64,000 nt of DNA from Rhizobium lentis (GTDB lineage: Bacteria > Pseudomonadota > Alphaproteobacteria > Rhizobiales > Rhizobiaceae). The position numbers were made by a program, and so were the translations under genes. Under the pieces are notes generated by a model, which was not told where the DNA came from, did no database searches, and saw nothing but the letters and a program-made list of their open reading frames with translations. Below are positions 1 to 10,981 of this stretch, piece after piece; the first letter of the stretch is position 1; every line of letters starts with the position of its first letter. The DNA is taken from contig NZ_JACHBD010000015.1 in NCBI RefSeq assembly GCF_014200175.1, positions 33,908-97,907 on the forward strand. The letters are read 5' to 3'.

Positions 1-900
1 GCCGGTATATTTGCCGACGATCGCGATCGTCACTTCGCCTTCCGGCGTCCGGATGCGATTGCAGACCTCTTCCCACTGGTCAAGGCGCGGCTTCGGCGCC
101 GGCTCGATGCCGAAGGCGGCGAGCACTTCGTCGTCGAGGCCTTCCTTGTGGTAGGCCATCGGGACGTCGTAAATATTGGCGACATCGAGCGCCTGGATGA
201 CGGCGGACGGCCGAACATTACAGAACAGCGAGAGCTTGCGGCGCTCGGCTTCCGGGATTTCGCGATCGGCGCGCACCAGCAGGATATCGGGATGAATGCC
301 GAGCGCCTGCAGTTCCTTTACGGAGTGCTGGGTCGGCTTGGTCTTGAGTTCACCGGCCGCCGGAATATAGGGCATCAGCGTCAGATGGACGTAGACGGCG
401 GTGCCGCGCGGCAGGTCGTTGCCGAGCTGCCGGATCGCCTCCATGAAGGGCATTGCCTCAATGTCGCCAACCGTGCCGCCGATCTCGCAGATGACGAAAT
501 CGTAGTCCTTGTTGCCCTCGGTGACGAAATCCTTGATCTCGTTGGTGACGTGCGGAATGACCTGCACCGTCGCGCCGAGATAGTCGCCGCGCCGTTCCTT
601 GTCGATGATGTTCTTGTAGATGCGGCCGGTGGTGATGTTGTCGGTCTTGGTCGCCGAACGCCCGGTGAAGCGCTCGTAGTGGCCGAGATCGAGATCGGTT
701 TCCGCGCCGTCGTCGGTGACGAAGACTTCGCCATGCTGGGTCGGGCTCATCGTGCCCGGATCCACGTTCAGATAGGGATCGAGCTTGCGAAGCCGGACCC
801 GATAACCACGAGCCTGCAGCAAGGCTCCGAGAGCCGCGGCCGCGATTCCTTTTCCGAGGGAGGAAACCACGCCGCCAGTGATGAATACGTATCGCGCCAT
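1..900 (-). CDS. pyrG: CTP synthase (N-terminal 300 codons, cut by window edge)
   Basis: CTP synthase makes CTP from UTP, ATP and glutamine in the cytoplasm, the last step of pyrimidine nucleotide synthesis. The protein opens MARYVFITGGVVSSLGKG, the family's P-loop-like N-terminus, and continues with KLDPYLNVDPGTMSP and GEVFVTDDGAETDLDLGHYERF, the synthetase-domain hallmarks. Only the synthetase half is present; the C-terminal glutaminase domain lies beyond base 1. It lies downstream of secG on the same strand but behind a strong terminator, so it is probably transcribed separately. Identification is by conserved motifs and is very secure. Confidence 0.97.
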   Translation of the reverse strand, partial: MARYVFITGGVVSSLGKGIAAAALGALLQARGYRVRLRKLDPYLNVDPGTMSPTQHGEVFVTDDGAETDLDLGHYERFTGRSATKTDNITTGRIYKNIIDKERRGDYLGATVQVIPHVTNEIKDFVTEGNKDYDFVICEIGGTVGDIEAMPFMEAIRQLGNDLPRGTAVYVHLTLMPYIPAAGELKTKPTQHSVKELQALGIHPDILLVRADREIPEAERRKLSLFCNVRPSAVIQALDVANIYDVPMAYHKEGLDDEVLAAFGIEPAPKPRLDQWEEVCNRIRTPEGEVTIAIVGKYTG

Positions 901-985
901 GGGATTCACCGGATACCTTTTCAAAAACGATTCCACCAGCCCAAAAATTCTTTTCCGGAACTTTCGAAGCCTGACGCGGGAATCT

Positions 986-1022
986 GAACAAAAGAAAACC
1001 GGCAGACCCGAGGGCCTGCCGG
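986..1022 (-). terminator. Rho-independent terminator after secG
   Basis: Read on the minus strand, a GC-rich hairpin (arms CCGGCAG at 1016-1022 and CTGCCGG at 999-1005) is followed at once by TTTTCTTTTG. It lies about 20 bases after the secG stop and ahead of pyrG, so it should separate the two genes. Confidence 0.85.
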
Positions 1023-1043
1023 CGGTTTATGTCGAGGACCGGT

Positions 1044-1574
1044 TTACTGTCCCGTCGGGACGCCGGAGGGCTGAGCCGGCGCCGGCGCGGCCGGAGCTGC
1101 GGGCGTTGCCGGGGCAGTCGTTGCTGGAGCGGTTGCTGCCGGTGCATCCGTTGAAGGCGCGCTGGCCGCCGGCGCCTGCGCTGCCGGAGCTTGCGCGGCC
1201 GGAGCCTGCGGAGCGGGCGCGGCGGCGCCGCTGCTCGGAACGCCGTTGCCCGCCGGCTGGTTGGCCGGAGCCTGTGCGCCGCCGAGCGAATCGAGAATGC
1301 CGTTGCCCTGGCCGCTCGTGGCCGGAATGCGGTTGAGGATGTCGCTTGGACGGCCCTCATAACGCGTCAGTATGCCGAGGCCGAGCGACGTCAGGAAGAA
1401 CAGCGTGGCAAGGATCGCGGTCGTACGCGTCAGAGCATTGGCCGTGCCGCGGGCCGACATGAAGCCCGAACCGCCGCCGATGCCGAGGCCGCCGCCTTCC
1501 GAGCGCTGGATGAGCACGACGCCGACGAGGGCGAGCACGATCATGAGATGGATGACAATCAATACTGTCTGCAT
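1044..1574 (-). CDS. secG: Preprotein translocase subunit SecG
   Basis: SecG is the small accessory subunit of the SecYEG protein-conducting channel in the inner membrane. The 176-residue protein has two hydrophobic segments (about residues 3-21 and 52-70) linked by the conserved cytoplasmic loop VLIQRSEGGGLGIGGG, which defines the family. After about residue 95 it carries an 80-residue tail made almost only of Ala, Pro, Gln and Thr. Canonical SecG is near 110 residues, so the tail is an extension, as is common in rhizobia. It lies downstream of tpiA on the same strand and has its own terminator. Confidence 0.93.
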   Translation of the reverse strand: MQTVLIVIHLMIVLALVGVVLIQRSEGGGLGIGGGSGFMSARGTANALTRTTAILATLFFLTSLGLGILTRYEGRPSDILNRIPATSGQGNGILDSLGGAQAPANQPAGNGVPSSGAAAPAPQAPAAQAPAAQAPAASAPSTDAPAATAPATTAPATPAAPAAPAPAQPSGVPTGQ

Positions 1575-1712
1575 GGGTCCAGTCCTGCCCGCCGGAAGAC
1601 GGACATAATTGAAAATTCTGGCGGCTCTTTACATGAGGCGTTCATCTATTCCAAGCCCTTCGGCCGAGAATACGTCGCGGATTGAACGAATAACCCGGGA
1701 ATAAACAACGCC

Positions 1713-2483
1713 TCAGGCGAGCAGCCCCTCGTAGGCCCGGTAGATGGCGAGGAAGTCGGCGGCTTTCAAGCTCGCCCCCCCGATCAGCGCGCCGTCGACA
1801 TTGGCAATGCCCATCAGCTCGCCGGCATTGGCCGGCTTGACCGAGCCGCCATAGAGAAGGCGCATCTTGCGGCCTTGGTCGCCGAAGCGCGCCGCCATTT
1901 CGGCGCGCATGAAGGCATGCGCCTTTTCCACGTCGCCTGATGTCGGCGTAACACCGGTACCGATCGCCCAGATCGGCTCATAGGCGATAACCGTATTTTC
2001 GGCGGTTGCGCCATCAGGAACGGAAGCCGTAAGCTGGCGCTTGACGATGTCGAGCGCCTGACCGGCGCGGCGTTCATCCGCCGTCTCGCCGATGCAGATG
2101 ATCGCCGTCAGCCCCGCGGCAAAGGCGGCCTCCGCCTTGGCGCGCACCAGATGGTCCGTTTCGGCGTGGTCGGTACGGCGTTCGGAATGGCCGACGATCA
2201 CATAGGTGCCGAAACTGTCGGCGATCATTTCGGCCGAGATGTCGCCGGTGTGCGCCCCAGAAGCCTTCTGATGGCAGTCCTGCGCGCCGATCGAAAGCGG
2301 GCTGTCGGTGCAAAGCGCGGTCGCCACATAGAGCAGCGTCGCAGGCGGGCAGATCAGCGCCTCGACCTTATCGGCGAGCGGCGGGCGAACACCCTCGGCG
2401 ATCGCCTTGATCTGATCCAAGGAGGCACGGGTGCCGTTCATTTTCCAATTTCCCGCCACGAGCGGGCGCACGTCAGGTGTCAT
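1713..2483 (-). CDS. tpiA: Triosephosphate isomerase
   Basis: Interconverts dihydroxyacetone phosphate and glyceraldehyde 3-phosphate in central carbon metabolism. All key motifs are present in 256 residues, the usual length: GNWKMNG with the catalytic Asn and Lys, VGHSERR with the electrophilic His, AYEPIWAIGTG with the general-base Glu and the start of the mobile loop, and YGGSV for phosphate binding. The ATG at 2483 is preceded by a GGGAAGG ribosome binding site. It sits upstream of secG on the same strand with a gap of about 140 bases. Confidence 0.97.
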   Translation of the reverse strand: MTPDVRPLVAGNWKMNGTRASLDQIKAIAEGVRPPLADKVEALICPPATLLYVATALCTDSPLSIGAQDCHQKASGAHTGDISAEMIADSFGTYVIVGHSERRTDHAETDHLVRAKAEAAFAAGLTAIICIGETADERRAGQALDIVKRQLTASVPDGATAENTVIAYEPIWAIGTGVTPTSGDVEKAHAFMRAEMAARFGDQGRKMRLLYGGSVKPANAGELMGIANVDGALIGGASLKAADFLAIYRAYEGLLA

Positions 2484-2610
2484 GCCGGCCTTCCCAAAAT
2501 CTGCTTATGCCTGCGGCCATATCAAAAGCTTGCGGCAAAGAAAAGCATCATGCCCTTGACGTAAGGGGAATCTCGGCCATTCTCGGGCAAATTTTCCCGA
2601 AAATCCGCTG

Positions 2611-3510
2611 CTAAGCCGCAAGAATCCAGTTCAACACCCTGCGCCAGTCGATCATTCGGATCGGCGTTCCGTGATTGCCGGTCTGAAACAGCGTGAAGCG
2701 CGTCGGATATTTTGCCTTGTACAGTCTTTCGAACAGCGCCTGCTGGTCGCTGGCGGCATAGACCGGATCGCGACTGCCATGCGCGAACCAGAGCGGCAGC
2801 TTCGCCCTGTAGAAGGCGCTTCTGGTGAAATCGGGATCGGTAACCCCGCTCATGATCAGCATGCCCTTCAGCCGCTGGACACTGGCCTCGTCGCGGGCAA
2901 TGCCCCAGCAGACCTGGCTGCCCATCGAGGCGCAGGAGAGGATCACCGGCCGGCCCGGCGATTGGGCGCTGGCATAGCGGATGAGACCGGCGATGGCGGC
3001 AGCGCCGTTGCTGTCGAAGCTCTTGACCGTCGGCGAATAGTAGACACCACCATTGCCGGCAGCCAGGTTCTTCAGCCGGTTGAAGTTGCCGCCGAAGCTG
3101 TAGTCGTTGGCCCCGAGTCGGCGGTCGCCGTCGCGGCCGTGGATGAAGATCACCGTGAAGGCGGCATTTTGCGCCGGTCCCACCCTGGTGACATCGAGGC
3201 TGACGCCATCGAGGGAGAGCGTTTGGTCGACTTGCGCCTTGCGGATGCCGAGCGCCACATATTTCTGCTGCACCCGCTTTTGCGGGATCTGGTCGCGGCC
3301 GTTGATATCGCGCATTTCGTCGTAGTCGATGACCTCGAAAGCGCCGTCGTCGCCTGTCTGCAGGACGGTCTGCTTCGAGAACAGTTCGTCCTTGAAGGGC
3401 GCCAGCGCTCCAGCCGCCCGCGCCGGCCCGCCTGATGACAGCGTGACCGCAGACAGGAAAAACGCCGCAATTGCTGATATAACAGTGCAATCACTTGTGG
3501 ACATTCGCAT
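2611..3510 (-). CDS. Secreted alpha/beta hydrolase of unknown substrate
   Basis: About 299 residues with an N-terminal signal peptide (hydrophobic segment then ARAAG), so periplasmic or secreted. The body looks like an alpha/beta hydrolase: FIHGRDGD for the oxyanion strand, SCASMGSQV with the nucleophile serine in an x-S-M-G elbow, then a strand ending FAHGSRDPVY (Asp) and QTGNHGTPI (His). The order Ser-Asp-His fits the catalytic triad. The substrate cannot be told. I start at the ATG at 3510 because it gives a clean signal peptide; an earlier in-frame ATG at 3570 would add a poor leader. The gene is divergent from parE. Confidence 0.72.
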   Translation of the reverse strand: MRMSTSDCTVISAIAAFFLSAVTLSSGGPARAAGALAPFKDELFSKQTVLQTGDDGAFEVIDYDEMRDINGRDQIPQKRVQQKYVALGIRKAQVDQTLSLDGVSLDVTRVGPAQNAAFTVIFIHGRDGDRRLGANDYSFGGNFNRLKNLAAGNGGVYYSPTVKSFDSNGAAAIAGLIRYASAQSPGRPVILSCASMGSQVCWGIARDEASVQRLKGMLIMSGVTDPDFTRSAFYRAKLPLWFAHGSRDPVYAASDQQALFERLYKAKYPTRFTLFQTGNHGTPIRMIDWRRVLNWILAA

Positions 3511-3718
3511 GCAGATGGTTTCCTGAAGCCTGCCGCCGCTTGCCATTCCGCGCCCGGCAACGCAAATCATGTGTCAGACTCCGCCAGAATTGGCGGTGTC
3601 GCGTATAGAGGTGCTTTCTGGCAGAATCTGCCTGATTCGCAAACGTGACATGAAATGCGGTGATTTTGGATCGGCGGCGGATGCAAGCCCAAGACAGGAT
3701 GAAGATCTGAACGGCTCC

Positions 3719-5809
<2,091 letters not shown>

Positions 5810-5819
5810 GCAGGCCTGA

Positions 5820-6095
5820 GACGCGCCGAACGGTTCGACAGAGACCATGGGCGCGCTACGTTTTAGCATTTCGCCATCGCCTCGCTCGCCAGGAACGACC
5901 AGCGCGTCGTCTCGGCCCGCAAGAGCCAGGTGCTCGATCTCAGAGCAATCAGCCTCGTTCCCGACAATATCGAGGCCATGTCGCTCGCAAGGCCAAGGAT
6001 GGACCGACGTCCTCATTCGCGGCTCGGACAATAATTTCTCGGGCGCGCAGAAGACGCAGTTCTACGCCTTCAAGATTTTGCGTCGTCCGCAATAG
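5820..6095 (+). pseudogene. Decayed 3' end of a phytase-like esterase gene
   Basis: Between parE and the next gene lie two overlapping reading frames that together resemble the C-terminus of the 'esterase-like activity of phytase' family. The frame starting near 5867 reads LDLRAISLVPDNIEAMSLA and ends at a stop near 6033; a different frame then carries GSDNNFSGAQKTQFYAFKIL to a stop at 6095. Intact members end with a PDNIEGM segment followed shortly by SDNNFS...QFLAF, so a frameshift near 5975-6010 splits one ancestral frame. There is also an in-frame stop at 5864 and no start. Only about 80 codons remain. The family assignment is from memory of the motif. Confidence 0.6.
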
Positions 6096-6213
6096 TAAGT
6101 CATCAGCTCTGATGGTTGAATAGCGACGCTTTGTAGACGCTTTCACGGCGCGGACCTTGAAACCGCCGGGTTCATAGCCCATAACCAGAAGACAAGAATA
6201 AGAAGAGGCGCGC

Positions 6214-7416
6214 GTGGGTGTGTTTGACCGTCAGAAAAGCAATCATGAACCGCGATGGCTGGGCTCGTCGGCGCAGACACGCACGCCGCTGATCCCCTCC
6301 ATCTCCGCGGCGCGCTGGCTGCTGGTGCTGATCGTCGCCGCCGGAGTCTATTTCTTCTACGGCTTCCTCGTGCCGGTGCTGGCGGCTCTCGTCATCGGCT
6401 TCGCCAGCTGGCCGCTCTACCGCAAGCTTCTTGCCCGCGTCGGCGGCAATACGACGGTCGCCGCGACCATCGCCATCCTCCTCATCGTCACCTTCCTGGT
6501 CATTCCGATCGGTTTTGCGGTCACCTACACGACGGGCGAGGTGCGCAACTGGGTCACGTGGGCGATCCACGCCAACCGCGCCGGCGCCGCGACGCCGAAT
6601 TGGATCGTTGCTCTGCCCTGGGCAGGGGCCTATCTCGATGACGTCTGGACGAAATATATCGGCAGTCCCGGCGCCTTGGGGGAACTCATCCAAGCCGTCA
6701 GCGGCGCCAATATCGGCAACATCTATCGGGCCGTACTTGCAGCCGGCGGTGGCGCCTTCCACCTTCTGCTGACGCTGCTCTTCATGCTGATTGCGCTGTT
6801 CTTCGTCTATCGCGACGGTTTCTCCTTCTCCAAGCAGATCGACATGCTCGGCGAGCGCATCCTGCCGAACCGCTGGGAGCGCATTTCCCGCGTCGTGCCG
6901 GCGACGATCAGCTCCACCGTCATGGGCATGACGCTGATTGCGATCGGCGAAGGCATCGTGCTCGGCGTGGCCTACTGGATCGCCGGTGTGCCGTCGCCGG
7001 TCACGCTTGGCGTGCTGACGGGCGTGATGGCGCTGATCCCCGGCGGCGCGCCGCTCTCCTTCACGCTGGTCTCCATTTATCTCCTGGCAAGCGGCTCGCA
7101 TGTCGCCGGTATCGGTCTCTTCGTCTGGGGCACGGTCGAGCTCTTCATCGTCGATAAGACGCTGCGCCCGAAACTTGTCGGCGGCCCGATCAAGCTACCC
7201 TTCCTGCCGACCTTTTTCGGTCTGGTCGGCGGCGTCAAGACTATGGGCTTCCTCGGCCTCTTCATCGGCCCGGTGCTGATGGCGCTGATCGTCGCGATCT
7301 GGCGCGAGTGGGTCCACGAGGCCCGCAATGTCGAGAGCAGCGAGCGGGTACCGCAGATCGTCATCGATGAACAGGCCCCGCCGTCCAAGCCGATTCCCCG
7401 TGTAGCCGAAGGCTGA
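6214..7416 (+). CDS. AI-2E family (PerM/YdiK-type) transporter
   Basis: A 400-residue inner-membrane protein of the AI-2E transporter family, whose members are associated with export of autoinducer-2 or other solutes; the substrate here is unknown. Hydrophobic segments occur near residues 30-75 (two closely spaced) and 85-105, with four or five more after residue 165, the family pattern. Conserved signatures include FFVYRDG in the middle and LRPKLVGGPIKLPFLPTF, GLFIGPVLMA near the end. The start is GTG at 6214, with AGAAGAGG 5 bases upstream. Confidence 0.85.
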   Translation: MGVFDRQKSNHEPRWLGSSAQTRTPLIPSISAARWLLVLIVAAGVYFFYGFLVPVLAALVIGFASWPLYRKLLARVGGNTTVAATIAILLIVTFLVIPIGFAVTYTTGEVRNWVTWAIHANRAGAATPNWIVALPWAGAYLDDVWTKYIGSPGALGELIQAVSGANIGNIYRAVLAAGGGAFHLLLTLLFMLIALFFVYRDGFSFSKQIDMLGERILPNRWERISRVVPATISSTVMGMTLIAIGEGIVLGVAYWIAGVPSPVTLGVLTGVMALIPGGAPLSFTLVSIYLLASGSHVAGIGLFVWGTVELFIVDKTLRPKLVGGPIKLPFLPTFFGLVGGVKTMGFLGLFIGPVLMALIVAIWREWVHEARNVESSERVPQIVIDEQAPPSKPIPRVAEG

Positions 7417-7433
7417 AACGGGCTCGCGGGCTG

Positions 7434-7892
7434 CTATCCCAGCCGCTTTTCCATGAACAGACTGAGCGGATCCGGCAGATAGGCGCCGAACGGATCGATG
7501 TCCCGGTATCCGTATTTGCGGTAGAGAGCGATCGCCTCGGGCTGGTAGATGCCGGTCTCGAGCCGGACCGCCGTCAGCCGCTTTTCCCTCGCGATCGCTT
7601 CCAGCGCGTTCATCAGGCCGCTGGCGATCCTCAGTCCCCTCGCCTGCGGGTCGACGAACATCCGCTTGATCTCCGCCGTGCCGTCGCCGGCCTCGACCAG
7701 CGCGCAGCACCCGACGATCGCCCCATCATGGCGCGCGACCAGAAAACTCACCGAAGGCTCCTCCAGCGAGGAGAGGTCGACGAGATGGTTGCTCTCGGCG
7801 GGATAGAGCGCCCCCGCATAGGCATCGGAGAGATCGAGAAGGCGGATGACGCCCTCCTGCCGCGGCGGCTCCTGGGCAATACGAACGGACAT
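7434..7892 (-). CDS. GNAT family N-acetyltransferase
   Basis: A 152-residue single-domain GNAT, a cytoplasmic acetyl-CoA-dependent acyltransferase. The acetyl-CoA loop is seen as VDPQARGLRIASGLMNAL (the Q/RxxGxG/A signature), preceded by EIKRMFV on strand 4 and followed by ETGIYQPEAIALYRKYGY, the usual C-terminal motif. The acceptor cannot be predicted. The ATG at 7892 has GGGAG 6 bases upstream, favouring it over an in-frame ATG at 7913. It converges on the AI-2E gene. Confidence 0.85.
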   Translation of the reverse strand: MSVRIAQEPPRQEGVIRLLDLSDAYAGALYPAESNHLVDLSSLEEPSVSFLVARHDGAIVGCCALVEAGDGTAEIKRMFVDPQARGLRIASGLMNALEAIAREKRLTAVRLETGIYQPEAIALYRKYGYRDIDPFGAYLPDPLSLFMEKRLG

Positions 7893-8021
7893 GCTGGCTC
7901 CCGATTCTTGCAAGACGCAACTTTTGCCTCGACATGACGAAGAGTTAATGCTCTCGCCTTGTTTCGGTTGGAATTCCGCCGTCTAAGGCGATATCAGGTT
8001 CAATAGCCAAGGAAGCAGAAT

Positions 8022-8432
8022 ATGCAAGCGGTGCTCATCGTGATGACCGTTCTCGGTTGCGACGATTCCGTCAGCCAATGCAATTATGTTGCGACCGTCG
8101 ACAAACGCTGGGAAACGGTTGCCGCTTGCGATGCCGAAGCCGAACGCCGGCTAAAGGCCTATACCAATGTCAATTACCCCTCGGTGATCGCTGTCTGTGA
8201 GGCGCCGAAAGCCGCCGCCGAACCGCCAAAGCCGGCGCCCGTGCCTGCGACCATTACAGCACCCGAGCCTGTGGAGGAACCCGTGGGAAGACTCGCCGGA
8301 TTTGCTGAAAACATCGCCGGTCAGGTCCGCGCACATCTTCCGTCGGGCCGAGACGTCAAGGAGACACTCTCTAAGCCTGTGCACTTCGTATCCGCCAGCT
8401 ATTCCTGGGTGGTGACACGGATCGCTGATTAA
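8022..8432 (+). CDS. Hypothetical protein with four N-terminal cysteines and Pro-rich middle
   Basis: A 136-residue protein I do not recognise. The first 30 residues are mildly hydrophobic (MQAVLIVMTVLG), followed by CDDSVSQCNY, a VDKRWETVAAC segment and VCEAP, so four cysteines fall within the first 66 residues. A Pro/Ala-rich stretch (about 65-92) leads to an amphipathic C-terminus. It may be a small exported protein, but no clear cleavage site is seen. Its stop overlaps the stop of the convergent DUF2336 gene. Confidence 0.6.
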   Translation: MQAVLIVMTVLGCDDSVSQCNYVATVDKRWETVAACDAEAERRLKAYTNVNYPSVIAVCEAPKAAAEPPKPAPVPATITAPEPVEEPVGRLAGFAENIAGQVRAHLPSGRDVKETLSKPVHFVSASYSWVVTRIAD

Positions 8433-9604
8433 GCGGCCGCAAGCGCTGCATAGACGCGGGCCGACTGCCGCTGTTCGGCGACATGCAGCTTTTCCACCAT
8501 GTCGAGCAGCTCGCCGACCGCGCCATGTTCGCCGTTATGATGGCGGAATTTTTCAAGCAGACGGCCGCAGACATTGCCGAGCACGCTGCCCGGCGCTTTT
8601 CTGGAGGCCTCGCGCCAGAGCAGCGTTGCCTCGACGAAAATCACGCTGATATCCCTCGGCAGGCCGGCGGATTCATAAAGCGCACGCACCGCATGCATGC
8701 GTCCCGTCGCCAGGATCGAGCGCACGCGGCGCTCGCCGCAGCCTGTCAGATCGACGATCGCTGCGGCGAAGAAGTCCACCTTGCCGGAGCAGAGGGCGTG
8801 CATCATGAAGGACGGCGTCAGGCGGCCGCTGAGGCGCAAATGTTCGACGAGGTTGGGTATCTCCCGCGGCGCGATATCGCCGGCGATCGAAACGATGGCA
8901 GCCTCAGTCGCTTCGCGGCTGATCCGCTGGAGCCGCTGCAGGCCGATTGCCGCCTGAGCGAGCGGCAGACCGACCAGCGCATTGCTGACATGCTGGGTCA
9001 GAAGCTGGCGGGCATCGGCCGGAAGATCGCTGCGTTCGAGGAGAAGATTGCGGATCTCGCAGCAGTCGCCGAGCCGTTCGGCGATGCGCTTCAACGAAAG
9101 ACGGGAAATGACAGCGCCCTCGTTCTCGAGCAGGCAGAGCAGCTCCTCTTCATCGCCGACCTCCGCAAGGGCGGCTGAAACCGGCCGCGTCACACGCGCC
9201 CTCGCCGCGATCAGCATCCGGGTTGGGCCATTGCCGCGTGCGGCGAGATCGACGAGATCGGCGTCGGTCAGAAGCGGTGAACAGGTGATGGCGTGGCAGG
9301 CGATCTCAGGCTGATCCGCGGCAAGCGAAAGGACCAGACTGCGCGGCGCGTCTGGCGACCAGGCGATCGCCTCGGCAAGCGCAAGCCGCACGCGCGGCGA
9401 CGGATCGTCGAGCAGAAAGGTCATTGCCATCTCGGCCGCCGCCCGCTCCTCCACGCTCATCTGAGATTGCAGATAGGCTCGACCGAGTGCGTTCGCGGCC
9501 CGGGCCCGATCGCCGGTCTTGGCCGTTTCGATCCAACGAAGGAAAGCTTCTACGATCACGCGACGCCCCAGCACTTGAACGCGATTCCCTCGCGTTCCTT
9601 TCAT
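8429..9604 (-). CDS. DUF2336 domain protein
   Basis: A 391-residue protein made of short helical repeats (for example DDPSPRVRLALAEAIAW), matching the alphaproteobacterial DUF2336 family, whose role is not established. No transmembrane segment or signal peptide is seen, so it is likely a cytoplasmic alpha-helical scaffold. The ATG at 9604 lacks a convincing ribosome binding site; a GTG 48 bases further in would be an alternative. The gene ends tail-to-tail with the small gene at 8022, their stop codons sharing bases of TTAA. Confidence 0.7.
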   Translation of the reverse strand: MKGTRGNRVQVLGRRVIVEAFLRWIETAKTGDRARAANALGRAYLQSQMSVEERAAAEMAMTFLLDDPSPRVRLALAEAIAWSPDAPRSLVLSLAADQPEIACHAITCSPLLTDADLVDLAARGNGPTRMLIAARARVTRPVSAALAEVGDEEELLCLLENEGAVISRLSLKRIAERLGDCCEIRNLLLERSDLPADARQLLTQHVSNALVGLPLAQAAIGLQRLQRISREATEAAIVSIAGDIAPREIPNLVEHLRLSGRLTPSFMMHALCSGKVDFFAAAIVDLTGCGERRVRSILATGRMHAVRALYESAGLPRDISVIFVEATLLWREASRKAPGSVLGNVCGRLLEKFRHHNGEHGAVGELLDMVEKLHVAEQRQSARVYAALAAA

Positions 9605-9675
9605 TGCTGCGACCGTAGCGGCAAAAAGTTTAAGATTCGTTCACCATATTTCTTAAGCCTTTGTATGCCTTCGCG

Positions 9676-10284
9676 TCAGCCCTCGACCTGCGGCCGGAGC
9701 ATCTCGAAGACATCGCTACCCTCGCTGTAATCCATGTAGCCCATCCGGGCCACAGGCCGGGCGATCGACATGTCGAGGCGGCCATCCCTGACAATCGCCT
9801 CGTCGATGCGGATGCCGATCACCTCGCCGAACACCATGACGTTTTCGGATGGCGCACCCGACAGCGTCTTCGGCTCAATGATCTCGGTAACCCTGCACTC
9901 GAGCACCGCGAACGCCTCGCCGACATAGGGGGCATCGATGAGTTCGGCCTGCTTCGGCGTCAGCCCGGCGAAGCCGAATTCGCTGTCGCCGTAGGGCAGT
10001 GCGGCCGAGGAAAGGTTCATCTTTTCGGCAAGATCGCGGCTGACGAAATTGCAGGTGAAGACGCCGGTCTCGGCGGCGTTGCGCTGGCTGTGCTTGCGCC
10101 CGGCGGAGGAAAACATCACCAGCTTCGGCCGGTCGGCGACGGCGTTGAAGAAGGAATAGGGCGCGAGATTGATCGAGCCATCCCTGCCCTTACTGCCGAT
10201 CCAGCCGATCGGCCGTGGCGACACGATCGCCTTGAAGGGATCATGCGCCAGCCCATGGCGGTTGCTGTCGGTGGTGTAGAACAT
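9676..10284 (-). CDS. Flavin reductase-like (FMN-binding split barrel) protein
   Basis: A 202-residue member of the flavin reductase/DIM6-NTAB family, which bind FMN in a split beta-barrel and reduce or carry flavin. Typical signatures are IVSPRPIGWIGS, NLAPYSFFNAV and TGVFTCNFVSRDLAEKMN. Its ATG overlaps the stop of the upstream nitroreductase (TGATG at 10282-10286), so the two are translationally coupled and may act on related flavin or nitro substrates. An in-frame TTG one codon earlier is rejected for the ATG. Confidence 0.82.
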   Translation of the reverse strand: MFYTTDSNRHGLAHDPFKAIVSPRPIGWIGSKGRDGSINLAPYSFFNAVADRPKLVMFSSAGRKHSQRNAAETGVFTCNFVSRDLAEKMNLSSAALPYGDSEFGFAGLTPKQAELIDAPYVGEAFAVLECRVTEIIEPKTLSGAPSENVMVFGEVIGIRIDEAIVRDGRLDMSIARPVARMGYMDYSEGSDVFEMLRPQVEG

Positions 10285-10868
10285 CAATCCTCGCCACCGA
10301 TCCAGGTGACGGTGTCGGCAAGCTCCGGCCGCGGCCGCTCGATTGCCGGAAATGTCGTCGAACCGATATGGATGAAGCCCGCCACCTTTTCGCCCGGTTC
10401 GACGCCGAGCAGCGGATAGGCGCGCTCATCATAGGCGAACCACTCCGTCAGCCAGTTGGCCACGAACCCATGGGCATTGGCTGACAGGATGACGTTGAGG
10501 CAGAGTGCGCCGGCCGACATCAGTTGCTCCCATTCCGGGATCTTGATGTGCGGCCCTGCCTTGCTGACGACGGCCACGACCACAGGCGCGCGGGTGAAAC
10601 GGGTGCGTTCGACCTGGATCATCTCTTCGGAGAGGTCGGGTTTCGTCTCGAGCGCCAGTCTCAGCAGCGCCTCGCCGAGGCGGACGCGCTCCCGTCCGCG
10701 ATAGACGATGAAGCGCCAGGGCGCGATCTTGCCGTGATCGGGAACACGCGAGGCAAGACGCAGGATTTCCTCGATTTCGGCCTTCTCGGGGCCTGGTTCG
10801 CACATCTGGAAAGCGGGGATGGAGCGACGCACGGCGAGATAGTCAATCAGCTTGATGTCGGATTTCAT
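10284..10868 (-). CDS. Nitroreductase family protein
   Basis: A 194-residue FMN-dependent nitroreductase. The family N-terminus is seen as YLAVRRSIPAF with the FMN-contacting Arg-Arg-Ser, then LRLASRVPDHGKIAPWRFIV, and near the end GVEPGEKVAGFIHIG. Members reduce nitro compounds, quinones or flavins with NAD(P)H. I start at the ATG at 10868, which directly precedes the conserved region; a TTG at 10901 would extend it by 11 residues. It forms a two-gene unit with the downstream flavin reductase. Confidence 0.83.
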   Translation of the reverse strand: MKSDIKLIDYLAVRRSIPAFQMCEPGPEKAEIEEILRLASRVPDHGKIAPWRFIVYRGRERVRLGEALLRLALETKPDLSEEMIQVERTRFTRAPVVVAVVSKAGPHIKIPEWEQLMSAGALCLNVILSANAHGFVANWLTEWFAYDERAYPLLGVEPGEKVAGFIHIGSTTFPAIERPRPELADTVTWIGGED

Positions 10869-10981
10869 GCGGGAGAAGCTTTCATTTTTATGCTGCTGCA
10901 AAGCGTGGGTCTTGAATTTGCCATCGCGTTGGTCTTGAAGTGGCCTTTGCGATTTCAGAAGTCAATCGGTTCACGAAACAG

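Noticed and set aside
1044..1290. Repeated Ala/Pro codons at the secG end as a DNA repeat element
   Set aside because: They are low-complexity coding sequence in frame with secG, not an independent repeat.
5847..6095. Short open frame as an intact gene of 82 codons
   Set aside because: Only its last 30 codons resemble a family; the first part is out of frame with the matching remnant. Treated as a pseudogene.
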